Assembly (NCBI GenBank): GCA_019261985.1
Contig: JAFAQY010000094.1
Location: 1 to 42,741 of the forward strand
Direction of reading: 5' to 3'
DNA length: 42,741 nucleotides
Source: Bryobacterales bacterium
GTDB lineage: Bacteria > Acidobacteriota > Terriglobia > Bryobacterales > Bryobacteraceae
Below are positions 15,677 through 21,790 of this stretch, piece by piece. The first letter of the stretch is position 1; each line of letters opens with the position of its first letter. Under the pieces are notes generated by a model. The model ran no database searches. It saw only the letters and a program-made list of their open reading frames with translations, and was not told where the DNA came from. Position numbers and translations under genes: made by a program.

Positions 15677-16642
15677 TTAAACCGTCCCTTCCCGATGAAT
15701 TCCGGCATTTCGAACGCGCGCCCGCTCGCCGCGGAACATGTACCAGAGAAACCCGGCAAGCGCTAAAGCGGACAACGCGCCGCCGATCCGCATGAAGTTC
15801 GCGGCAAATAGGACGTAGCGGTTGGCTTCTGGATCGTAGTGATAGCAGAGCAGCAGAATCTTTTCGAGCGTCAGCGTCATCCGGCCTTCCGACGCTTCCG
15901 CCAGCGCAAACCGCAGATCCTTTGACCGGAACCGCACGCCATACAGGTAACGCGCAATCTTGCCCTGCGGCGTTAGCACCATGATCGTCGCCGGGTGCGC
16001 GTATTGATCCTGGCGCTGATCGTAGCGGTAGTGGAAACCGATTTCCTCCGCCAGCTTCTTGGCGCTGCCTTGATAATCGGTAAGAAAATGCCAGCCCGGC
16101 GCGGGCCTGCCAAAATCGCCCAAGTATGTTGTCTTCTTCTGTTGAGCGATGTTCGTGTCTTCCTTGGGATTGATGCTGATCGTGACGGCTTCGTATTCTT
16201 TCCCGGGAGTCCAGCCCATCTCCTTCATCGCTTCTACCTGGCCATTGAGGACCAAATTGCACAAATTCGGGCAGCGGTAATAAATGAGGTCCAGTATCAC
16301 GGGCCGGCCTTTTTCAAAGAAACTCTTGAGCGGCGCCGGATTCCCGTCTTCGCCCGTAAAACTCAAATTCAGGTCCACGGGCAGACCGAGATGCTCGTCG
16401 ACGCCGACGCCCTCGATCTCGCGCGGAGTCACGCCCGGGGGCAGAATCGGCGGATCGCCGATCTTCGGCCCGCCTACCTGGTTGTCGTACCCGCCTGCGA
16501 AGGCGGCGACCGCGGTCAGAAGAAGAATGGTGGAGCAGGTTTTAGCCTGCAACCTGGGCTTCAGCCCACGTCCGCACGGCGGCTGAAGCCGCCGTTGCAG
16601 GCTGAAGCCTGCTCCACCATCACCATGTCCTCTCAGATTCAT
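15677..16642 (-). CDS. sco: SCO1/SenC copper chaperone with repeat-encoded n-region
   Basis: 321 residues. The thioredoxin-like SCO domain carries CPNLC copper ligands and the distal His (AHPATIMVL); a C-terminal membrane helix (GGALSALALAGFLWYMF) follows. SCO proteins deliver copper to CuA of subunit II, the next gene, which begins right after the stop. The ATG overlaps the upstream stop (ATGA), fixing the start. Residues about 8-39 are encoded by a palindromic repeat (16527-16620), so the signal peptide reads as a long Arg/Lys-rich n-region followed by the native core TILLLTAVAAFAGG. The signal should still work, which is inference. Confidence 0.92.
   Translation of the reverse strand: MNLRGHGDGGAGFSLQRRLQPPCGRGLKPRLQAKTCSTILLLTAVAAFAGGYDNQVGGPKIGDPPILPPGVTPREIEGVGVDEHLGLPVDLNLSFTGEDGNPAPLKSFFEKGRPVILDLIYYRCPNLCNLVLNGQVEAMKEMGWTPGKEYEAVTISINPKEDTNIAQQKKTTYLGDFGRPAPGWHFLTDYQGSAKKLAEEIGFHYRYDQRQDQYAHPATIMVLTPQGKIARYLYGVRFRSKDLRFALAEASEGRMTLTLEKILLLCYHYDPEANRYVLFAANFMRIGGALSALALAGFLWYMFRGERARVRNAGIHREGTV
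16527..16620. repeat. Four-palindrome element inside sco (GGTGGAGCAGG family)
   Basis: A 94-base element bounded by inverted ends (ATGGTGGAGCAGG / CCTGCTCCACCAT). Inside are four hairpins: GCAGGTTTTAGCCTGC (16535-16550), GGGCTTCAGCCC (16556-16567), CGGCGGCTGAAGCCGCCG (16577-16594) and GCAGGCTGAAGCCTGC (16597-16612). It lies wholly within the sco reading frame and adds no stop. The hairpin centre GCTTCAGC is shared with the RAYT-associated palindromes near 21000. Confidence 0.9.
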
Positions 16643-17070
16643 TTCTTCTCTGCTGCCGCGGGTGCGGCCGCGGTGTCCGGCTCTTCTTTTTTCGGCACGG
16701 TCGGCTTACCCGGGTAAAAGGGCTTTCCCGCCGCGACCTCTTTCATGAACAGCTCCTGCGCGCGGTCCAATGGAATCCGAATCTGCCCGGTGTCCTTGTT
16801 CAGGTACATGTAATGCGTCAGGTCCCAATCGTCGCGGCCGCGGACCGTTTTCAGCTCCGGGCTCGGCGCGGCGAGGACCTTCTCATAGACCGCATCGTTC
16901 CAGATCTTCTCGAAATACTGTTGCAGCGCGCCGATGGTGATCGCGAGCACCAGAACGCTCCCGATCGTGAAGCCCCAGATCGCCCCCGTCTTTGGCTCGG
17001 ACCGGTCAAAGCCTTCGGTTTTGTCGTGATGCTCGATTGCGTGCCCGTATGCGTCGTGGTGCTGGTCCAT
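16639..17070 (-). CDS. Single-TM periplasmic protein of the ACIII-caa3 operon
   Basis: 143 residues. A His/Asp-rich cytoplasmic start (DQHHDAYGHAIEHHDKTEG), one membrane helix (IWGFTIGSVLVLAITIGALQ), then a periplasmic part with TGQIRIPLDRAQELFMKE, a pattern seen in small proteins near SCO/cox genes, and a Pro/Ala/Lys tail. No heme or metal motif. It sits between actF and sco and overlaps sco by four bases. It could be an assembly factor or linker between ACIII and the oxidase; the role is unproven and I do not recognise a named family. Confidence 0.8.
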   Translation of the reverse strand: MDQHHDAYGHAIEHHDKTEGFDRSEPKTGAIWGFTIGSVLVLAITIGALQQYFEKIWNDAVYEKVLAAPSPELKTVRGRDDWDLTHYMYLNKDTGQIRIPLDRAQELFMKEVAAGKPFYPGKPTVPKKEEPDTAAAPAAAEKK

Positions 17071-17079
17071 AACTATTCC

Positions 17080-18291
17080 CTAAGCATTCTCAAAATGGAG
17101 GCTCTGCTCGAATCGAAGATTGCCCACCGGGACCATCTTGTGTTTGCGGAAGCGGCTCCAGAACATCAATCCGCAGACGCTGAGTGTAAACGCGAGCGTC
17201 GCAAAATCCAGCCAGTGAATCTGCGGGCCGTTCGGATAATGCACCGGCATCACCACCCAGAACAGATCGACGGCTTCCACAATCAAGCTCCAACCCGCGA
17301 TCAATCCGATAACGGTGAGGTCGCGTTTGGCTCCGCGGCACAGCAGGATAAAGAATGGAATGATGAACCGGATGACCGGCATCGACAAGCTCAGCCAGAA
17401 CCAGCCGCCCTGCGATCGCAGCCGATAGAACTGCGTCTCTTCCGGAATATTCGCGTACCAGATCAGCAGGTACTGGGCGAAAGCGATGTACGTATAAAAC
17501 GCCGTCAGCGCAAACAGCCACTTACCGAGATCGTGATAGTGCTCCTTTGTAATCGCATGCTTGAGAATCCCCGCCCGGCGGAAGGCGAGCGCAACCAAAG
17601 TGGTGACTGCCATGAAAGATAGCGCGCCACCCGACAGGTAATACAAACCGAAGATCGTCGAGTACCATGTCGGCTGAATCGACATCAGCCAGTCATAAGC
17701 GGCCAGCGTCCCGACCACCACCACCAGGAACAGCCCCGGGGCACTAAATCGTGAAATGACGTGCATCTGCTTCGCCGAGCGCGTCGTGTCCTGCTTGGTG
17801 CTTTGATGGTAGATCGCGAAAACCCAGATGGACCAAAGCACGAAATAACCGTAGGTCCGAATCAGGAACCAGGTCTCGCTCAGGAATGGGCCCTTGGCCC
17901 TGATCTCGGGGCTGGCCGCGGCGATATCGGGATGGCTCCAGGGATAAATGTCTTTAAGACCGAAGGCCAAGGGCAGAAACAGCAACGCGCCCACGGGCAG
18001 GGTCACCATGATGTTTTCCATGATCCGGCGAACCGTCACGCTCGCGGCTGAGCCGGACAGATGCTGCGCCATGATGAAAAACCACGCGCCCAACCCGATT
18101 CCCGTCGTATAGGTGAAAGCAACCGTGTAGGAGCGGAAAAAGCGCTCGGGATTTTGGATGTAGCCGAACACGCAGAGCACGGCCGAAACCAGCGCTATAA
18201 AGAACAGCGAGTTCCGCCCCGCGGCCCACCGGCTCTGTTCGAGTTGATAGCTTTCAGTGCTTCCGTGCTCGGAAATGGTGTGCTGACTCAT
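17080..18291 (-). CDS. actF: Alternative complex III subunit ActF (NrfD-like quinol module)
   Basis: 403 residues from ATG 18291 (SQHTISEHG...); the longer reading would run through the end of actE. About ten membrane helices. ActF is a homologue of ActC/NrfD within the quinol:cytochrome c oxidoreductase. Visible features are YTTGIGLGAWFFIMAQHLSG, the long periplasmic loop WSHPDIAAASPEIRAKGPFLSETWF, and WLMSIQPTWYSTIFGLYYLSGG, all typical of ActF. Two bases after actE. Confidence 0.93.
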   Translation of the reverse strand: MSQHTISEHGSTESYQLEQSRWAAGRNSLFFIALVSAVLCVFGYIQNPERFFRSYTVAFTYTTGIGLGAWFFIMAQHLSGSAASVTVRRIMENIMVTLPVGALLFLPLAFGLKDIYPWSHPDIAAASPEIRAKGPFLSETWFLIRTYGYFVLWSIWVFAIYHQSTKQDTTRSAKQMHVISRFSAPGLFLVVVVGTLAAYDWLMSIQPTWYSTIFGLYYLSGGALSFMAVTTLVALAFRRAGILKHAITKEHYHDLGKWLFALTAFYTYIAFAQYLLIWYANIPEETQFYRLRSQGGWFWLSLSMPVIRFIIPFFILLCRGAKRDLTVIGLIAGWSLIVEAVDLFWVVMPVHYPNGPQIHWLDFATLAFTLSVCGLMFWSRFRKHKMVPVGNLRFEQSLHFENA

Positions 18292-18293
18292 AT

Positions 18294-18926
18294 CTATTGC
18301 AATGCCGCCTTCTGCTCTTCCGGCACGTCGTTCATGGTCCCGTGCGCCGCGCGCTGTAATAAGCGAACGTAAGCGATAATCGCCCAACGGTCGGAGACAA
18401 CGATTTGGGTTTTGTAAGAGGGCATGGTGCGCCGGCCGTTCGTGATCACGTTAAAGATGTCTCCGTCGGCGGCTTCCACCAGCCGGTCTTCCATCAAGTT
18501 CGAGGGCTGCCAGGTAGGGAAGCGCGTCGGCACGATGCCGCGACCCGAACCGGTACGGTCATGGCATGGCGTGCAGTAAGTGGTAAACCGGAACTGACCC
18601 TGATGAATCAGCTCCGGCGTAATCTCGACGGGCATGCGGCCGACGTACTTGTCGCCTTCCATTCCGGTGTAAAAAGGAGAATCTTCGTACGTCGATCCTC
18701 GCACCACCGTGTCTTCCGGCGCGGGCCGCGTGTTGCGCCCATCCGGGAACAAGCCGGTCTCGCCCTCGGTGCGGAACTTCAACTGCCGCTTCATGTCCCA
18801 CCAGACCTGGATGGGCGGGTCGCGTTGGATACCTGTACAGGCGGAGAGAATTATGAGCGCCAGGACCATCCCGGCCACTCCCCGCCGGCCCCTGGCCCCT
18901 GGCCCTTGGCCCCTTCGAGTCTTCAT
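18294..18926 (-). CDS. actE: Alternative complex III monoheme cytochrome c lipoprotein ActE
   Basis: 210 residues. Signal peptide with lipobox LSAC, so the mature protein is a lipid-anchored periplasmic cytochrome. One heme site CTPCH and a likely Met ligand in RTMPSY. ActE is thought to pass electrons out of ACIII to the oxidase. The start (ATGA overlap with actD) is well fixed. The n-region RRGQGPGARGRRG is encoded by a low-complexity GGCCCCT-type tract (18887-18915), not by ancestral signal sequence. Members without this tract would be shorter. Confidence 0.93.
   Translation of the reverse strand: MKTRRGQGPGARGRRGVAGMVLALIILSACTGIQRDPPIQVWWDMKRQLKFRTEGETGLFPDGRNTRPAPEDTVVRGSTYEDSPFYTGMEGDKYVGRMPVEITPELIHQGQFRFTTYCTPCHDRTGSGRGIVPTRFPTWQPSNLMEDRLVEAADGDIFNVITNGRRTMPSYKTQIVVSDRWAIIAYVRLLQRAAHGTMNDVPEEQKAALQ
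18887..18915. repeat. GGCCCCT low-complexity tract in actE signal region
   Basis: Imperfect tandem of GGCCCCT (GGCCCCTGGCCCCTGG, then GGCCCTTGGCCCCTT). A related tract is at 24781-24811 between actA and actB. It encodes Gln/Gly/Pro/Ala residues of the ActE n-region. Confidence 0.7.
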
Positions 18927-19540
18927 CCCTCAACCACCTCCACGTCGCGCGCGCCCACGCTTCGCAAATCGTCGGCGGCCTTAGCCGGGCTAAAGTTGGG
19001 ATCGTCCGCTTCGATTACCAGCAGAAACCGGTCATCTGTCGCGCGGTGCGCGTTGCGATAGTTCATCGATGGGTGATAGAGCCGCGGCAGTCCGTTAATC
19101 GCAAACATGCCGATAAATGTCGCGAACGCGGTGAACAGAATCGTCAATTCGAAGTCCACCGGAATCGAATAGCTCAGGTCGAAGAATGGCTTCCCGCCGA
19201 TCGTCAACGGGTATCCGCTGAGACCGAATTTCAACAGAAAAGTATTCAGCGGACCCGCGCCTGCGTACCATTGCAGCAATAACGCCGCTGCCGTTCCTGT
19301 CAGTGAAAAAAAGATTACGATCCAGCCGAGCTTGGATGCCGGAACTCCGATCGCGTCGTCAATGCCGTGCACGGGAAACGGGCTCATCGCATCGATTCTG
19401 GTGTAGCCCATCTCGCGAATCTTGCGCCCGGCTTTCACCAGGTCCTCCGGTTCGGCAAATTCCCCCATTGCGCCGTAGACCTTATCGTCACCGATGCCGA
19501 GCTTGTCCCGCAGCGTATCTATGTCGATTGGAACCGCCAT
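18923..19540 (-). CDS. actD: Alternative complex III subunit ActD (DUF3341)
   Basis: 205 residues from ATG 19540, two bases after actC. The N-terminal cytosolic part (YGAMGEFAEPEDLVKAGRKI, GYTRIDAMSPFPVHGID) precedes two membrane helices (GWIVIFFSLTGTAAALLLQW and FELTILFTAFATFIGMFAI), then a short tail with GLPRLYHP. This arrangement is diagnostic for ActD. The longer upstream reading is actC in another frame. Confidence 0.94.
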   Translation of the reverse strand: MAVPIDIDTLRDKLGIGDDKVYGAMGEFAEPEDLVKAGRKIREMGYTRIDAMSPFPVHGIDDAIGVPASKLGWIVIFFSLTGTAAALLLQWYAGAGPLNTFLLKFGLSGYPLTIGGKPFFDLSYSIPVDFELTILFTAFATFIGMFAINGLPRLYHPSMNYRNAHRATDDRFLLVIEADDPNFSPAKAADDLRSVGARDVEVVEG

Positions 19541-19542
19541 AT

Positions 19543-20958
19543 TTAAGCCACCATCTCTCCCGCTTCCGCCGGGAAAACGTGCTTTTCGGTAGCCCTTACG
19601 CCCTTGACTTCCGAGATCGCAATCAGCGGCAGGAAGCGCGCGAACACCAGGAACAGCGTCAGGAACAGGCCGATCGTGCCCAAGAACGTGCACATGTCCA
19701 CCCAAGTCGGATGGAAGAACCACCACGAACTGGGCAAAAAGTCGCGCGTCAGACTGGTTGCGATGATCACGAAACGCTCGAACCACATACCGATATTGGT
19801 CGTGATACTGATGATGAACATCACCCATAAATTCGTCCGCAGCTTCTTAAACCAATAGAGCTGTGGTATGAAAACGTTGCAGGTATACATCGACCACGCC
19901 GCCCACCAATAAGGTCCGAAGGCGCGGTTCAAGAAAGTAAAACGCTCGTAAATGTTGCCGCTGTACCAGGCGATGAAGAACTCGGTGCAGTATGCGTAAC
20001 CGACGATGGATCCGGTCACCAGGATGATCTTGTTCATGTTCTCCAGGTGCTTCATCGTGATCAGGTCCTGCAGGTTCAGCGTCCAGCGCGCGATCAGCAG
20101 CAGCGTCATTACACATGCAAAACCGGAGAAGATCGCGCCCGCGACGAAGTAGGGCGGAAAGATTGTCGTGTGCCAGCCGGGAATTACGGAGGTTGCGAAG
20201 TCGAAGCTAACCACCGAGTGAACCGAAAGCACCAGCGGCGTGGAAATACCGGCCAGAATCAGGTAAGCGGCTTCGTAATTGCGCCAGTGCCGCGCCGACC
20301 CGCGCCAGCCGAGGCTGAAGAATCCGAAAACCCACTGACGGATCTTCGTCACCGCGCGATCGCGCAGAGTAGCCAGGTCCGGAACCAGGCCCGTGAACCA
20401 GAACAGCAACGAAACGGTGAAGTATGTCGAGACCGCGAACACGTCCCAAACCAGCGGGCTGCGGAAATTCTGCCAGACGTTGTGGTCGGTGTTGGGGACC
20501 GGGAACAGCCAGTAAGCGCGCCACGGCCGGCCGGTATGGAACAACGGAAAAATACCCGCGCACATGACGGCAAACAGCGTCATCGCTTCGGCCGAGCGGT
20601 TAATCGAAGTCCGCCACTTCTGCCGGAACAGGAACAAGATCGCCGAAATCAGCGTGCCGGCATGGCCGATACCGATCCAGAACACGAAGTTCGTGATGTC
20701 CCACGCCCACCCGACCGGGCGGTTGTTGCCCCACACGCCGATACCGGTCACCGCCAGGTACGTCAGCATCGCCCCGAGCAAGCCCGTGATCGACGCGGTC
20801 ACGCCCAGCGTGATCCAGTACTTCATCGGCGTTTGTCCGATCTCGGGCTCGATGATGGTGCTGATGCGTTCCGAGAGGTCGTGGTAGCTCGGATTGCCGA
20901 GCACTAGCGGCGGATTTGTTTCAAGCAGCGCCGGATCTTGCTGGACAATTGCACTCAT
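19543..20958 (-). CDS. actC: Alternative complex III subunit ActC (NrfD-like)
   Basis: 471 residues with about ten membrane helices. ActC holds the menaquinol site next to the ActB iron-sulfur clusters. Visible motifs include [40 protein letters not shown] and [20 protein letters not shown], all conserved in ActC. A good ribosome site AGGAAG precedes ATG 20958. In intact operons it follows actB directly, but here 832 bases of RAYT and palindromes intervene. Confidence 0.95.
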   Translation of the reverse strand: MSAIVQQDPALLETNPPLVLGNPSYHDLSERISTIIEPEIGQTPMKYWITLGVTASITGLLGAMLTYLAVTGIGVWGNNRPVGWAWDITNFVFWIGIGHAGTLISAILFLFRQKWRTSINRSAEAMTLFAVMCAGIFPLFHTGRPWRAYWLFPVPNTDHNVWQNFRSPLVWDVFAVSTYFTVSLLFWFTGLVPDLATLRDRAVTKIRQWVFGFFSLGWRGSARHWRNYEAAYLILAGISTPLVLSVHSVVSFDFATSVIPGWHTTIFPPYFVAGAIFSGFACVMTLLLIARWTLNLQDLITMKHLENMNKIILVTGSIVGYAYCTEFFIAWYSGNIYERFTFLNRAFGPYWWAAWSMYTCNVFIPQLYWFKKLRTNLWVMFIISITTNIGMWFERFVIIATSLTRDFLPSSWWFFHPTWVDMCTFLGTIGLFLTLFLVFARFLPLIAISEVKGVRATEKHVFPAEAGEMVA

Positions 20959-21004
20959 ACGTTAGTCTTCCTGAGAAAATTTATGCCAGCGCGCACTATA
21001 AGTA

Positions 21005-21068
21005 GGACAAGCTTCAGCTTGTCCATTTCAAAGCGTGCACTATACGTAGGACAAGCTTCAGCTTGTCC
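21005..21068 (+). repeat. REP palindromes upstream of RAYT (two copies)
   Basis: GGACAAGCTTCAGCTTGTCC at 21005-21024 and again at 21049-21068, each with nine-base arms and a TC centre, in direct orientation, 44 bases apart. Each is preceded by a GCACTATA(A/C)GTA tag. They lie between the actC start and the RAYT start. Confidence 0.95.
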
Positions 21069-21083
21069 TTTTCGGATCTCTCC

Positions 21084-21671
21084 ATGTTCTATCGCCGCCA
21101 TCTGCCCCACTGGCATCCTCACGAGAGCTGGCTGTTCGTGACATGGAGGCTGGCCGGATCGATGCCAAGAGATTACTTGACCGAAAGAATTCGTGAAGCA
21201 CAATCGCCGGGACAAGCTGCTTATGTTAATCACTCCGGCAGAGCGTTCGTCGACTTTGACCGGATGTTGGATCGAGCCGTTTGTGGCCCATGTTGGTTGA
21301 AGAATGCTGGTATTGCCACCATGGTTTGCGAGGTAATCCAAACGGCTGAGGAACGGCATTTCTGTACGCTCGGAGCCTACGCGGTGATGCCGAACCATGT
21401 TCATCTCCTGGCGTTGCCGCGCGTTTCTCTCGCCAAGATAACGGGCTGGATCAAAGGCGTCTCGGCCCGCCAAGCGAACCTCATGCTGGGGCGGACCGGA
21501 TCTTTTTGGCAGCATGAATCGTTTGACCACTGGGTACGCGATTCCCGCGAATTTGAACGTATTGCGAATTACATCCGCTACAATCCCGTGCGTGCCGGGC
21601 TCAGCAAGGAGCCTGGGGATTGGCCGTGGTCCAGCGCAAGTCGGGGCTTCAGCTTGTCCTCTGATATTTGA
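21084..21671 (+). CDS. REP-associated tyrosine transposase (RAYT, Y1 HUH)
   Basis: 195 residues from ATG 21084 (an upstream TTG lies in the palindrome). Single-domain Y1 transposase: FYRRHLPHW and ESWLFVTWRLAGSMP at the start, the HUH pair in MPNHVHLLA (H105, H107), FWQHESFDHWVRD, and NYIRYNPVRAGL with Y163 as the likely catalytic tyrosine. RAYTs nick single-stranded DNA at REP hairpins and are thought to spread them. Flanked by two palindromes on one side and four on the other in opposite orientation. Its last residues are encoded by a partial palindrome. Transcribed against the act operon that surrounds it. Confidence 0.93.
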   Translation: MFYRRHLPHWHPHESWLFVTWRLAGSMPRDYLTERIREAQSPGQAAYVNHSGRAFVDFDRMLDRAVCGPCWLKNAGIATMVCEVIQTAEERHFCTLGAYAVMPNHVHLLALPRVSLAKITGWIKGVSARQANLMLGRTGSFWQHESFDHWVRDSREFERIANYIRYNPVRAGLSKEPGDWPWSSASRGFSLSSDI

Positions 21672-21784
21672 TTTGGACAAGCTGAAGCTTGTGCTACTGG
21701 ATTTGGACAAGCTGAAGCTTGTCCTATTGGATCTGGACAAGCTGAAGCTTGTCCTACTGGATCTGGACAAGCTGAAGCTTGTGC
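21645..21784 (-). repeat. REP array downstream of RAYT (partial plus four units, 30-base period)
   Basis: A partial forward palindrome (21645-21659) is followed by four palindromes GGACAAGCTGAAGCTTGTCC at 21675, 21705, 21735 and 21765, spaced exactly 30 bases. They are in the opposite orientation to the upstream pair. The first and last end in GTGC instead of GTCC. The 10-base linkers are nearly the same (TAYTGGATYT). The array ends six bases before the actB stop. Confidence 0.95.
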
Positions 21785-21790
21785 CGCCCC

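Noticed and set aside
21675-21784. Regular 30-base spacing of 20-base repeats suggests a CRISPR array
   Set aside because: The linkers are nearly identical 10-base sequences, not unique spacers. The repeats are perfect palindromes matching copies on the other side of a RAYT gene, and no cas gene is present.
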